DNA of 64,000 nucleotides from Neglectibacter sp. X58 (GTDB taxonomy: Bacteria > Bacillota > Clostridia > Oscillospirales > Acutalibacteraceae), in the NCBI RefSeq assembly GCF_009936035.1, contig NZ_QWEO01000003.1, positions 122,438-186,437 of the forward strand, in the 5' to 3' direction. Each line of letters begins with the position of its first letter. Within the stretch, counting starts at the first letter, position 1. The notes under the pieces are model-generated. The model was not told the origin of the DNA, made no database searches, and worked only from the letters and a program-made list of their open reading frames with translations. This document shows, in pieces, positions 16,662 through 25,582 of the stretch. Both the position numbers and the translations under genes were made by a program.

Positions 16662-17003
16662 TTACAGTTCTTCCCATATATGGTATAGCAAATCTTCCTT
16701 TTTGGAAACCCGCAAATAGGGATATTGAAGCTGCAAGAACCGGCAGATGCTTGAAAGTTCCGGGTTCTCCTCCGGCAGCAAGCAGATAAGACTGCTGCCG
16801 CAGCCCATCCACCGCACCCGCTCTGCTGCCGCCCGCACCATGGCTTCACAGTCGTCCTCTCCCGCAGGGGCCACCACCAGGGCCATCCTCTGGCCTCCTA
16901 TGGGCCGGGTGGCCCAGAAGGTTATCAGGCGCACAAGTTCCGCCGCGCCCAGAATCATCAGCACGACTCCCGCCACACATAAAAGTATGTTGATACAGAA
17001 CAC
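16662..17003 (-). CDS. Small membrane-anchored protein of unknown function
   Basis: A 113-residue protein with one N-terminal hydrophobic helix (ILLCVAGVVLMILGAAELV) and a soluble C-terminal region containing ALVVAPAGEDDCEAMVRAAA and paired cysteine/aromatic positions. I do not recognise a family. The GTG start at 17003 has only a weak TAGGGG ahead of it; a start further inside would remove the membrane helix. It lies downstream of thiN in the same direction, and many clostridia carry a similar unassigned gene near here. Confidence 0.55.
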   Translation of the reverse strand: MFCINILLCVAGVVLMILGAAELVRLITFWATRPIGGQRMALVVAPAGEDDCEAMVRAAAERVRWMGCGSSLICLLPEENPELSSICRFLQLQYPYLRVSKKEDLLYHIWEEL

Positions 17004-17166
17004 CCCCTATGTCCATGGAGGGGGCCGCAAAGGGCCGCTGCCCCCTTTGCTCCATCCTATGCAGAAGGAAGGCGTCCTGTGCCCATGGGGAGCGGGGGCT
17101 TTTTAAGCAGAGTTCTTTTAGAGCGTGTTCACACAAAGCAATCACACGCGCCTGACGCTGCGGGGC

Positions 17167-17787
17167 TTATCCCTGGTATACTGCCACCAAGGCTGTGCCC
17201 CTATGTACCCGGATAATCGCCCTGTCAGCGGTAATGCTGTTGCTTACCCCCATCACCAAACCGCCCACAGTGAGATCCTCCCGGGTCAAGGGATACTGCA
17301 GCCCTGTATAGCTCACATTGCAGTTTGCGCATCCATAGGGGAAAACAGAAACAGTAGCCCCCTTCATGCCGGTAATGGTCAGCTTTTCATCATACAGCAG
17401 GAACACCTTGGTGCGCTCGTCTGCTAAAAAGCCATGGCCGCCATGATCCCGGATAAACCGCAGCACCTCCAGGTTTGCCAGGGTGTGGTCAAAGCGGGGC
17501 CCGCCCAGGCACCCCAGCAGCACAAAGTCCCTGTAACCCTTGGAAAGGCCCTTCATGGCGGCAAACATGGTGTCTGTCACGTCCTTTTCCACGGGAAGGG
17601 TCATGCACTTCACGTCTTTGGGAGGCGGAGCCTTGGCGGAATCGAAATCGCCCACCACCAGATCCGGCTGCACCCCATTTTTCTGGGCTGTCTCAAAACC
17701 TGCGTCCGCGCAAATTACATAATACTTTTCCAGTTCATACTCTTTAAAGACCTGCCCGCCCCGTATGGGCGAAGCGCCTATAATCAT
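17167..17787 (-). CDS. thiN: Thiamine pyrophosphokinase
   Basis: Transfers pyrophosphate from ATP to thiamine to give the cofactor thiamine diphosphate. The 206-residue protein has the family core CADAGFETAQ, then PDLVVGDFDS with the substrate-binding aspartates, KDVTDTMFA, and GCLGGPRFDHTLANL. I start it at the ATG at 17787 because this makes an ATGA overlap with the rsgA stop and has AAGGGA 5 bases upstream; a longer start at 17811 has no ribosome binding site. In most Firmicutes a ribulose-phosphate epimerase gene separates rsgA from thiN; here it is missing. Confidence 0.93.
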   Translation of the reverse strand: MIIGASPIRGGQVFKEYELEKYYVICADAGFETAQKNGVQPDLVVGDFDSAKAPPPKDVKCMTLPVEKDVTDTMFAAMKGLSKGYRDFVLLGCLGGPRFDHTLANLEVLRFIRDHGGHGFLADERTKVFLLYDEKLTITGMKGATVSVFPYGCANCNVSYTGLQYPLTREDLTVGGLVMGVSNSITADRAIIRVHRGTALVAVYQG

Positions 17788-18698
17788 ACATTCCCTTTTT
17801 TCTGCTGCCATTGTTTGACATCCTTTATCTCTTGATACATTTGTACATAGCTTTCAAAGCGGCTTTTTGCCACCAGTCCTTTTTTCACGCCTTTCAGCAC
17901 CGCGCACCCCTTTTCGCAGGTGTGGGAGCAGGAGGTGAATTGGCAGCCTGCCGCCAAAGGGGCCATTTCCCGAAACCCCTCTATCAGCTTTTCCTTATCT
18001 GTCAGCCTGTAGCGCTGCAGTTCAAAGGTGGAAAAGCCCGGCGTATCCGCCACATAACTGCTTCCATCTATTTTGTAAAGCTCCACTTCCCGTGTGGTAT
18101 GCCTGCCCCGGCCCAGCTTCCGGCTCACCTCCCCGGTTTTCAGGGACAGCTCCGGAAAAAGGGCGTTTAAGAGGGTAGACTTGCCCACCCCGGAGTTCCC
18201 GGTGAAAGCGGAGACGCAGCCTGTGAGTATCTCCCGCACCTGCCCTATCCCCTCCCCGGTGACCGGAGAGACAAGGCAGCAGGAAAGCCCCGCAAGCTGG
18301 TAGCCCTTCATCAGCTCCTCCAGGGTGCCGTCGGACAGATCTGCCTTAGTGAACACCACTACTGGATCGATGCCGGAAAGCTCTGCCGCCGCCACGGTCT
18401 TGTCAATGAGCAGGGGCACCGGGGCAGGATCCTTAGCGGCGCACACCACAAAGAGCTTATCCAGATTTGCTAAAGGCGGGCGCACCAGGACATTTTTCCG
18501 GGGATAAATTTCCACCAGCGCTCCGGTTCTGTCCTCCTCGGTAACGCTTACCCGCACCCTGTCCCCAGCGCAGGGGGAAACCCCCTCCTTGCGAAAGCGC
18601 CCCCGGGCCGTAACTGTATAAAAGCCTTCCGGTGTTTCCACTGTGTAGAAGCCGCCTACACATTTCCGCACCAGCCCGTCTGTTTCCCGGTATTCCAT
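17784..18698 (-). CDS. rsgA: Ribosome small-subunit GTPase RsgA
   Basis: A 304-residue circularly permuted GTPase that helps late maturation of the 30S subunit. An N-terminal OB fold is followed by the permuted G domain: G4 VFTKADL, G1 GNSGVGKSTLLNAL, G3 DTPGFSTFEL. The C-terminal zinc site is read as CQFTSCSHTCEKGCAV (Cys and His ligands). It starts 6 bases after the kinase gene and shares 4 bases with thiN, so it is part of the phosphatase-kinase-rsgA-thiN operon. Its GTPase activity and phosphorylation by PrkC are known in Bacillus, which explains the linkage. Confidence 0.95.
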   Translation of the reverse strand: MEYRETDGLVRKCVGGFYTVETPEGFYTVTARGRFRKEGVSPCAGDRVRVSVTEEDRTGALVEIYPRKNVLVRPPLANLDKLFVVCAAKDPAPVPLLIDKTVAAAELSGIDPVVVFTKADLSDGTLEELMKGYQLAGLSCCLVSPVTGEGIGQVREILTGCVSAFTGNSGVGKSTLLNALFPELSLKTGEVSRKLGRGRHTTREVELYKIDGSSYVADTPGFSTFELQRYRLTDKEKLIEGFREMAPLAAGCQFTSCSHTCEKGCAVLKGVKKGLVAKSRFESYVQMYQEIKDVKQWQQKKGNV

Positions 18699-18704
18699 TC
18701 CCGG

Positions 18705-20750
18705 CTATTCGCCCCCTTCCCCACCGTCTCCCTCCCCGCCGGAGGGTTCATCTGGTTCCTCGTTATTGCCGCCGCCCAAGTTCACCTCATAGGTGTGTAC
18801 CACCACTGGCTCCTCCCCTGTGTCGAAATTAAAGGAAAGCTCCATATAGGTCTGGCCGTCCAGGGTGATAATCACTGTGTCCACCCCGCTGGTGCCTGTA
18901 AAGGCCACCCGGTAGCTGCCAGCCAGGGCGGGGTTGATGGAAAGCTGCTCGGTGACAACGCCGTTGCGGTATACCTGGAGGTTTACATTGGCGTTAACGC
19001 TGGCAGGCAGGCTAATGGTCTTTTCCAGCGTTTTTTCCGCGCCCTTGCCAGAGCTTACAATGATATCCACTGTGGCCCCTTCGGAAACCTCCGCGCCAGA
19101 CTCGGGATTCGTGCTGATCACGATGTCCTTGCCTTCCTTGCTGCTGTCATCATAGGTCACATTGCCCACCACCAGGCCCGCGTCCTCCAGGGTGGCAGTT
19201 ACGTTATACAAAAGCTGGCCCTTCAGGTTATCCGGCACCTTTACCTTCTTTTTGGCCGGGCCTTTGCTTACCCGCAGGATAACGATGGATCCCGCGTCTA
19301 CCATTTCGCCGCTGGAAGGCTCTGTGGAGACGATTTTGCCCACTTCCATGTCGTCGTCAGCCACGGTTTCCGTCTTATACTTCAGGCCAATCTCTTTCAG
19401 CAGGGCAATGGCGTCAGCGTCTGTGCGCCCTACCACGTCGGGCACAGGAACCTGCTCCACCTTGCCGTTTACCATCAATTCCACCTGCCGGCCTTTCTTC
19501 ACCATAATGCCAGCGGCAGGGGTCTGCTTTAAAATTTCTCCAGGCTGCCTGTCCGGATCATTGCCCTCGGTGGTGGTAAACTTGAAAAAGTCATTATATT
19601 CTTCGTTGCCGATAACCTCTTCGTAAAGCTTTCCTTCAAAGCTGGGCATTTCCATCTGCTCCGCCGTCTCCCCCTCCAGGAGGGTTTCCCAGTTGTTCAA
19701 AAGCCACACAGCGCCTACAGCCAGCAGCACAATGATGGCTGCGGCTATTACGCCCTTCACCGCCATGGCCCCTCTGGCTCCCCGGCGGGATCGCACAAAC
19801 TCCTCCTCATACTCATAGCTGTCGTCATAGGTGGGAGTGAAACGGGTGTTGTCATAGGCGTCCATGCCCCGGGCAGCATCATAGCCGGGCTGGGCATGAA
19901 GGTCATAGTGGAAGGACATAGCAGGGTTGCGGCGGAACATATCCAGATCGTCCAGCATCTCCCCGGCGCTCTGGAAACGGTTGACTGGATTCTTCTCCAT
20001 GGCCCGCATGGTAATCTGCTCCAATCCCCGGGGAATGGAGGGGTTCACTTCCCTTGGCTGGGCAGGCTTTGCCTGTAGCTGCATGAGGGCTACAGACACG
20101 GCGTTTTCCGCCACAAAGGGCAGCTTCCCAGTGAGCATCTCATACAGCACTACGCCCAGGGAATAGATATCCGCCTTATCGGTAATATAGTCCCCCCTGG
20201 CCTGCTCCGGGGCGATATAGTGTACAGAGCCGATGGCCTTGTCGGTCATGGTCTGGGTTTCGCTTTGGGAAAAACGGGCAATGCCGAAGTCTGCCACCTT
20301 GATGGTGCCGTCCTGAAGCAGCATAATGTTCTGGGGCTTAATGTCCCGGTGGATGATGCCCTTCCCATGGGCGTGCTCCAGGGCCAGAAGGATCTGGGTG
20401 GTGAAATGCAGAACCTCCTGCCAGCGGATGGTGCCCTCCTGCTCGATATATTCCTTCAGAGAGATGCCGTCAATATACTCCATGACAATATACTGAAGCC
20501 TGTCTCCAAAGCTTACATCGAACACCTCCACAATATTGGGATGGGAAAGCAGGGTGATGGCCTTGGCCTCGTTGCGGAACCGCCGGAGGAAATCGCTGTT
20601 GTCGGAAAACTCTTCCTTTAAAATTTTGATGGCCACCCACCGATCCTCTACCCTGTCATAGGCCCGGTATACATAGGCCATCCCGCCCACGCCCAAAAGG
20701 TCGTGTATTTCATACTTTCCGTCCAGGCGCTTCCCGATAAATTTGTCCAT
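18705..20750 (-). CDS. prkC: PASTA-domain Ser/Thr protein kinase (PrkC)
   Basis: A 681-residue membrane kinase that senses muropeptides and controls growth and germination. The cytoplasmic kinase domain comes first (GVGGMAYVYRAYD, VAIKILKEEF, HRDIKPQNIMLL, DFGIARF). A transmembrane helix follows near residue 345 (VIAAAIIVLLAVGAVWLL), then three extracellular PASTA repeats (for example VPVPDVVGRTDADAIALLKE) and an acidic Gly/Glu-rich tail. I prefer the ATG at 20750, which gives MDKFIGKRLDGKYEI as in relatives; an in-frame ATG at 20786 is possible. It is preceded by its phosphatase and followed by rsgA. Confidence 0.95.
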   Translation of the reverse strand: MDKFIGKRLDGKYEIHDLLGVGGMAYVYRAYDRVEDRWVAIKILKEEFSDNSDFLRRFRNEAKAITLLSHPNIVEVFDVSFGDRLQYIVMEYIDGISLKEYIEQEGTIRWQEVLHFTTQILLALEHAHGKGIIHRDIKPQNIMLLQDGTIKVADFGIARFSQSETQTMTDKAIGSVHYIAPEQARGDYITDKADIYSLGVVLYEMLTGKLPFVAENAVSVALMQLQAKPAQPREVNPSIPRGLEQITMRAMEKNPVNRFQSAGEMLDDLDMFRRNPAMSFHYDLHAQPGYDAARGMDAYDNTRFTPTYDDSYEYEEEFVRSRRGARGAMAVKGVIAAAIIVLLAVGAVWLLNNWETLLEGETAEQMEMPSFEGKLYEEVIGNEEYNDFFKFTTTEGNDPDRQPGEILKQTPAAGIMVKKGRQVELMVNGKVEQVPVPDVVGRTDADAIALLKEIGLKYKTETVADDDMEVGKIVSTEPSSGEMVDAGSIVILRVSKGPAKKKVKVPDNLKGQLLYNVTATLEDAGLVVGNVTYDDSSKEGKDIVISTNPESGAEVSEGATVDIIVSSGKGAEKTLEKTISLPASVNANVNLQVYRNGVVTEQLSINPALAGSYRVAFTGTSGVDTVIITLDGQTYMELSFNFDTGEEPVVVHTYEVNLGGGNNEEPDEPSGGEGDGGEGGE

Positions 20751-20901
20751 ACTTTTACCAAACCTTTCGAAATTTTGCTGTGGCATACAGCCGCTGCTTC
20801 CTGGCGCAGCGCCAAATCAAAGTGCCAAGTGAAAATACGCAGAAGGGGCAAAGCCCTTTGCAAAAGCCCCTTTTCTATATCTATCATACAGCCGCGCCGT
20901 T

Positions 20902-21639
20902 TTAGTCCGCGAAAATCAGCGCTGCTGTAATATTATCAGAACCGCCGCAGTCCAGGGCATACTGGATAAACTGCCGGAGAAGCTCTTGGGAATCGGCGGC
21001 ATATTTCTCCAGATACGCCTCCATCAAGGCGTCATCCACGTAATTGCTCAAGCCGTCCGAGCAGGCAAGGGCTATGTCCCCGGGGCGGAAGTTACAGAAA
21101 GTATAGTCCGGACGGACGGTTTCATGCACGCCCAGCACACGGGTGATAATATTCCGGCGGGGATGGCGGCGGGCCTGCTCTCGGGTTATCTGCCCAAAAT
21201 TCACCAAATCCTGCACATAGGAGTGATCCTCCGTTATCTGGGTGAGGCCGCACTTGTTGCGTATATAAGCCCGGCTGTCCCCCACATGCACCACGTGGAG
21301 AACCCCCCCTGCCGCCGCCATCACCACAGCGGTAGTGCCCATGCCCCGCAGCTCCGGGCGCTCCAGGGAGAGCTTATACACGCCGTCATTTGCCCAGCGC
21401 AGGGCGTTTAGAAGCAGGCTTTTCATGCTGCCCCCGCTCAGACCTTCCCGGAAATTTTTCGCCAGGTATTCCTCAATGCGCTCCAAGGCCAGGGCGCTTG
21501 CAACGCTGCCGCCATTTGCGCCCCCCATGCCGTCGCAAACCACAGCCCATGCGCCGTCTCCCGGAAGCTGCCCGCCCTTGCAGGCATCCTCATTCGCTTT
21601 TCGGACGGCCCCAACGTGGGTGTCATGCACAACCCTCAT
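20902..21639 (-). CDS. prpC: PP2C-type Ser/Thr protein phosphatase
   Basis: The metal-dependent phosphatase that reverses PrkC phosphorylation. The 245-residue protein carries the PPM metal-site motifs: RKANEDA, VVCDGMGGANGG, VGDSRAYI, HPRRNIITRVLG and CSDGLSNYVDD, with a final GGSDNITAALI. The ATG at 21639 is preceded by GGAGGG at 7 bases and overlaps the end of rlmN by 17 bases; longer starts up to 21732 lie entirely inside rlmN. Next to it is the kinase gene, separated by a ~150-base gap that contains hairpin-forming sequence (20843-20872). Confidence 0.94.
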   Translation of the reverse strand: MRVVHDTHVGAVRKANEDACKGGQLPGDGAWAVVCDGMGGANGGSVASALALERIEEYLAKNFREGLSGGSMKSLLLNALRWANDGVYKLSLERPELRGMGTTAVVMAAAGGVLHVVHVGDSRAYIRNKCGLTQITEDHSYVQDLVNFGQITREQARRHPRRNIITRVLGVHETVRPDYTFCNFRPGDIALACSDGLSNYVDDALMEAYLEKYAADSQELLRQFIQYALDCGGSDNITAALIFAD

Positions 21640-22678
21640 GCCCAGTCCCTCCTTCATGTTTTCGGCGGAGCTGCCCGCAGGAGGCCTCAATATCCGCCCC
21701 CAGCGTGCGCCGCACTGTGGCGGTGACGCCATGTTCCTGCAATACCTCTACAAACCGCCGCTGCCGGCGGATACCGCTTTTTTTATACCCGGTGCCTGTC
21801 ACGTCGTTGACAGGAATCAGGTTTACATGGGCCAGGATCCCCTTAAGCCTTTGGGCCAGTTCCCTGGCGCACCCATCGCTGTCATTGACCCCGGCTATCA
21901 TGGCATACTCAAAGGAAATGCGCCGCCCGGTTGTGCGGGCATAATACCGGCAGGCCTTCAGCAGCTCCCCTATAGGCCATTTCCTGTTTACGGGCATTGT
22001 ACGGGAACGGATTTCATCATTGGGGGCATGGAGGGATACCGACAGGGTCAACTGCAGCTTCCTGTCCGCCAAATCGTATATCCTGTCTGCCAGCCCGCAG
22101 GTGGACAGGGAAATGGCCCGCATGGAAAGGTTCATGCCCTCCTTACAGGTGGCAAGCTCCAAAAACCGCAGCACGTTTTCATAGTTATCCAAAGGCTCGC
22201 CCATGCCCATTAACACAATATGGGAAACGCGCTCCCCTATGTCTATCGACCCTGACTGCACCTGAGATAATATTTCCCCGGCAGATAAGTTCCGGGAAAA
22301 CCCGCTTTTTCCCGTAGCACAGAAGCTGCAATTCATTTTACACCCAACCTGGGTAGAAATGCAAATGGAAATTCCGTAATGATAGCGCATGAGGACAGCT
22401 TCCACATGTTCCCCGTCAAAAAGACGGAAAAGATATTTAATTGTCCCGTCAATTTGTGAAACCTGCTTGCGGACAATCTCCACACCCCGTACCGCATAGT
22501 GTTCCGAAAGCTGCTCCCGCAATTCTTTGGAAAGGTCGGACATCTGGGAGAAGCCTTCTGCGCCCCGGGAAAGCCACCGGAACACCTGCCCGGCCCGAAA
22601 GCGGGGCAGGCCCATCTCCTTAAAATCGGCGGAGATTTCCTCCAGGGTCATGGATTTGATATCCTTTTTCTCCTCCAT
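21623..22678 (-). CDS. rlmN: 23S rRNA (adenine2503-C2)-methyltransferase
   Basis: A 351-residue radical SAM enzyme that methylates A2503 of 23S rRNA and A37 of some tRNAs. The radical SAM cluster motif is CKMNCSFCATGKSG (CxxxCxxC), and GMGEPLDNYENVLRF, the SAM-binding element, follows. The cysteine near the C-terminus (SCGQLR) fits the second catalytic cysteine that forms the methyl-carrying adduct. It begins 6 bases after rsmB and overlaps the phosphatase gene, so rRNA modification and signalling genes share a transcript. Confidence 0.95.
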   Translation of the reverse strand: MEEKKDIKSMTLEEISADFKEMGLPRFRAGQVFRWLSRGAEGFSQMSDLSKELREQLSEHYAVRGVEIVRKQVSQIDGTIKYLFRLFDGEHVEAVLMRYHYGISICISTQVGCKMNCSFCATGKSGFSRNLSAGEILSQVQSGSIDIGERVSHIVLMGMGEPLDNYENVLRFLELATCKEGMNLSMRAISLSTCGLADRIYDLADRKLQLTLSVSLHAPNDEIRSRTMPVNRKWPIGELLKACRYYARTTGRRISFEYAMIAGVNDSDGCARELAQRLKGILAHVNLIPVNDVTGTGYKKSGIRRQRRFVEVLQEHGVTATVRRTLGADIEASCGQLRRKHEGGTGHEGCA

Positions 22679-22684
22679 CCGGTT

Positions 22685-24016
22685 TCATCCCTTCCTTTCA
22701 AAGGCGGCGGCAAAGAAGCCGTCGGACCCGCCCCCAAAGGGCAGCAGGGTCAACATGTGCCCCGGTTCCTCCAGAAACCGTTTCAGGCTGGGAAGGCGGA
22801 TGGGGCTGGGGGCAAACTCCGAGTGGGCCTGGAGAAACTTTTCCGCCACAGCGCTGTTTTCCGCCGGGTTCAGGGTACAGGTGGAATATACCAGCCGCCC
22901 TCCAGGCTTGACGGCCCCGGCCGCGTTTTCCAGGATGGAAAGCTGCAGGGCGGGAAGCTCCTTGATGGAGGGCAAAGGCTTATAGCGTATTTCAGGCTTG
23001 CGGCGTATCACCCCAAAGCCAGAGCAGGGCACGTCGCACAGCACCCTATCAAACTGGGGAAAGCCTGCAAAGCCTTTCTGTGCGTCATGCACCTGGGCCG
23101 TAACATTCCCCAGGCCCAGCCGTCCGGCGCCCTTCGCGATAAGCCCCACCCGGCCTTTGTATATGTCCAGGGCGTACACCTGCCCCATGCCCTCCATCTG
23201 CTGGGCGATGGTAAAGGTTTTCCCCCCTGGGGCCGCGCAGCAGTCGCACACCGTTTCCCCGGGCTGGGGATCCAGCAGCCGAACCACCCATTGGGCGGAA
23301 AGATCCTGCACATGGAACTTCCCTGCCCCAAAGGCCGGCAGAGCCGCAGGGGATCCGCAGTTTTCCAACAGCGCCGCTCCCGGCAGGCCTTCCACACTGG
23401 AGCAGGATATCCCTGCCTGCCCCAGCTCTGCCCGGAAAGCTTCCTCCGTGGTTTTCAGCAAATTTACCCGCACATAAAGGGCCGCCTTCTTTTCAAAGGC
23501 TTCCAGCAGCCTTTGGGTGGTTTCCCTGCCATACGCGCCCATCCACAGGCGGATTAAAGGCTCCGGCATAGAATAACGCACTGTCCAGGCCCGGGGAGAA
23601 TCCCCGGCAGGCAGGGCGAGGAAATCCCGCTTGCGCAGAAGCCCTCGCAAAACACCGTTTACAAAGCCTGCTGCTCTTTCCCTGCCAGTTTCCTTTAACA
23701 CCTCTACTGTTTCATTTACAGCCGCACTGTCCGGCACCCTGTCCAGGAAAAGGATTTGATAGGCCCCGCAGCGTAATGCTTCCAGGGCGGCCCGCTCCGG
23801 CTTTTTCTTCGGATCCCGCAGGCACTGGAACAGGTAGTAATCTAAGGTCAGGCGCTTTTCCAGCACCCCATAAAAGATGGCGGAAGCCAAAGCGCCGTCC
23901 CGCTGGGAAAGCCTTTGCCCCCGCAAAAGCTTATCCAGCACCAGGTTGGAATATCCGCTGTTTTCCTCCACTAAAAGCAGCGCTTCCAGCGCCGCCCGCC
24001 GTCCTGGGTTTGCCAT
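22685..24016 (-). CDS. rsmB: 16S rRNA (cytosine967-C5)-methyltransferase
   Basis: A 443-residue rRNA methyltransferase made of an N-terminal NusB-like RNA-binding domain (SQRDGALASAIFYGVLEKR) and a C-terminal SAM-dependent domain. SAM motif I is DCCAAPGGKT, the catalytic TC region is RLVYSTCTLNPAEN, and the second conserved cysteine is in DVPCSGFGVIRRKPEI. The ATG has AGGAGGGCGGGCC upstream. It follows fmt after 22 bases in the usual fmt-rsmB-rlmN order. Confidence 0.95.
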   Translation of the reverse strand: MANPGRRAALEALLLVEENSGYSNLVLDKLLRGQRLSQRDGALASAIFYGVLEKRLTLDYYLFQCLRDPKKKPERAALEALRCGAYQILFLDRVPDSAAVNETVEVLKETGRERAAGFVNGVLRGLLRKRDFLALPAGDSPRAWTVRYSMPEPLIRLWMGAYGRETTQRLLEAFEKKAALYVRVNLLKTTEEAFRAELGQAGISCSSVEGLPGAALLENCGSPAALPAFGAGKFHVQDLSAQWVVRLLDPQPGETVCDCCAAPGGKTFTIAQQMEGMGQVYALDIYKGRVGLIAKGAGRLGLGNVTAQVHDAQKGFAGFPQFDRVLCDVPCSGFGVIRRKPEIRYKPLPSIKELPALQLSILENAAGAVKPGGRLVYSTCTLNPAENSAVAEKFLQAHSEFAPSPIRLPSLKRFLEEPGHMLTLLPFGGGSDGFFAAAFERKG

Positions 24017-24038
24017 GGCCCGCCCTCCTTTTCCTGCA

Positions 24039-24971
24039 TTACATAAATTTTGCCCCAGCCTGCAGGGGGTGCCCCAGCAGATAGCTTTTCCCGGACATGC
24101 GCTTGCCCTCCGGGGTTTGCAGCTCCGTAATCCTCAGGGCCTTTTCCCCGCAGCACGCCAACAGCTCACCCTCTTCGCAGCGGGCCTCTCCCGGCGCGCC
24201 GGATGCTTCCGCCACCTGGGAGCCTAGCAGCTTCAAGCGCCTGCCCTCCAGCATGGCGGAGGTACAGGGCCAAGGGTTCAGGCCCCGGATGAGGTTGTGG
24301 ATTTCTTCTGCCGGGCGGGACCAGTCTATCTGGGACAGCTCCTTTTGCAGCATGGGAGCCAGGGTGGCCTCCTCATGGTTTTGGGGGACAGGCCGCAGTT
24401 CCCCCTTTTCAAGCCCTGCAAGGGTTTCTCCCAGAAGCTGTGCGCCCATGTCCTTTAGGCGGTCGAAAAGCTGCCCGGCAGTTTCCTCCAGGCCAATGGC
24501 CGTCTCCCGGCTCAGGAGCATGTCCCCTGTGTCCACCCCGGCACCCATGAACATGGTGGTTACGCCGGTTGTCTGTTCCCCGTTTATTACGGCCCACTGG
24601 ATGGGCGCGGCCCCCCGGTATTTAGGCAGCAGGGATCCGTGGACGTTGATGCAGCCTAAAGGCGGGATGTCCAGCACTGCCTGGGGCAGGATTTTCCCAT
24701 AGGCCACCACCACAATGGCCTCCGGGGCCAGAGCGCGGATTTGCGCCTGCACTTCTTCCTTGCGCAGTGTGGCAGGCTGATACACTGGCAGGCTGTGCCG
24801 GAGGGCCAGCTCCTTCACAGGAGGAGGGGCCAGCTTATGGCCCCGGCCTTTGGGCTTGTCAGGCTGGGTGAACACAGCGCAGACCTCATCCTGCCTGTCT
24901 AAAAGCGCCTGCAGGGAGGGTACGGCAAAATCCGGCGTACCCATAAAAATAATCCGCATTTTCATCGCCAT
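24039..24971 (-). CDS. fmt: Methionyl-tRNA formyltransferase
   Basis: Formylates the amino group of initiator Met-tRNA using 10-formyl-THF. The 310-residue protein has the catalytic N-terminal Rossmann domain (RIIFMGTPDFAVPSL, then the active-site NVHGSLLPKYRGAAPIQWAV with the conserved Asn-His) and a C-terminal OB domain for tRNA (NPWPCTSAMLEGRRLKLL). The first Met at 24971 is kept, but MKM at 24965 or MRI at 24959 are equally possible since the ribosome binding site is weak. It works with def, which lies just upstream in the operon. Confidence 0.95.
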   Translation of the reverse strand: MAMKMRIIFMGTPDFAVPSLQALLDRQDEVCAVFTQPDKPKGRGHKLAPPPVKELALRHSLPVYQPATLRKEEVQAQIRALAPEAIVVVAYGKILPQAVLDIPPLGCINVHGSLLPKYRGAAPIQWAVINGEQTTGVTTMFMGAGVDTGDMLLSRETAIGLEETAGQLFDRLKDMGAQLLGETLAGLEKGELRPVPQNHEEATLAPMLQKELSQIDWSRPAEEIHNLIRGLNPWPCTSAMLEGRRLKLLGSQVAEASGAPGEARCEEGELLACCGEKALRITELQTPEGKRMSGKSYLLGHPLQAGAKFM

Positions 24972-25055
24972 ACGATAGGAAAGGCTTTTTCATGCAGCCT
25001 CCGGAAAGCCCTTGTTCCAGCCTTCCCTATCGCCCTTTCTCACTAAAAATTTTGT

Positions 25056-25541
25056 TCAGGTGTAATCCCCAGATTCCAGTTCCTCCTGGCTTAACATCCG
25101 CTCTGCCTTCTGGAGGAAAACCACGCCCTGGAGATGATCTATCTCGTGGCAGATGCACCGGGCCGTAAGCTCTTCCCCGGCAGTCTCGAACCAGTTGCCG
25201 TTCCTGTCCTGGGCGCGAACCTTCACCCGCATGGGCCGGTTTACCAGCGCCCATTGGTCAGGGAAAGAAAGACAGCCCTCAGCCCCGGACTGCTCCCCCT
25301 GCTGAGAGAGGATCTCCGGGTTGATAAGCTCCAAAGGCTCCTCGCCCTCCACCGCGTCTATAATGCAGATTTGACGCAGGATTCCTACCTGGGGCGCGGC
25401 AAGCCCTGCCCCCTGGGCGGCCTGCAGGGTTTCCTTCATGTCGTCTATAATCTGGTGCAGGCGGGCGTCGAATTTCTCCACCCGTCTGCAGGGTTTTGTG
25501 AGGATTTCATCTTCTTCGGTCACGATATTCCGTATTGCCAT
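25056..25541 (-). CDS. def: Peptide deformylase
   Basis: A 161-residue iron/zinc hydrolase that removes the formyl group from nascent peptides. All three signature motifs are present: GAGLAAPQVGI (motif 1), EGCLSFP (motif 2, metal Cys) and CHEIDHLQGVVF (motif 3, HExxH). The ATG at 25541 is preceded by AAAGGACG; a longer frame reaching 25703 runs back into priA and lacks family similarity. It sits between priA and fmt as in most Firmicutes. Confidence 0.95.
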   Translation of the reverse strand: MAIRNIVTEEDEILTKPCRRVEKFDARLHQIIDDMKETLQAAQGAGLAAPQVGILRQICIIDAVEGEEPLELINPEILSQQGEQSGAEGCLSFPDQWALVNRPMRVKVRAQDRNGNWFETAGEELTARCICHEIDHLQGVVFLQKAERMLSQEELESGDYT

Positions 25542-25582
25542 GAGTTTTCGTCCTTTCTGTTGATTCCGCTTCCCTCCTCCAT

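Noticed and set aside
20843..20872. Hairpin between the phosphatase and kinase genes as a terminator
   Set aside because: Its T-rich side faces rightward, opposite to the direction of the operon, so it would not stop this transcript.
22499..23557. Rightward frame of 352 residues
   Set aside because: Shadow of rlmN and rsmB, both with full catalytic motifs.
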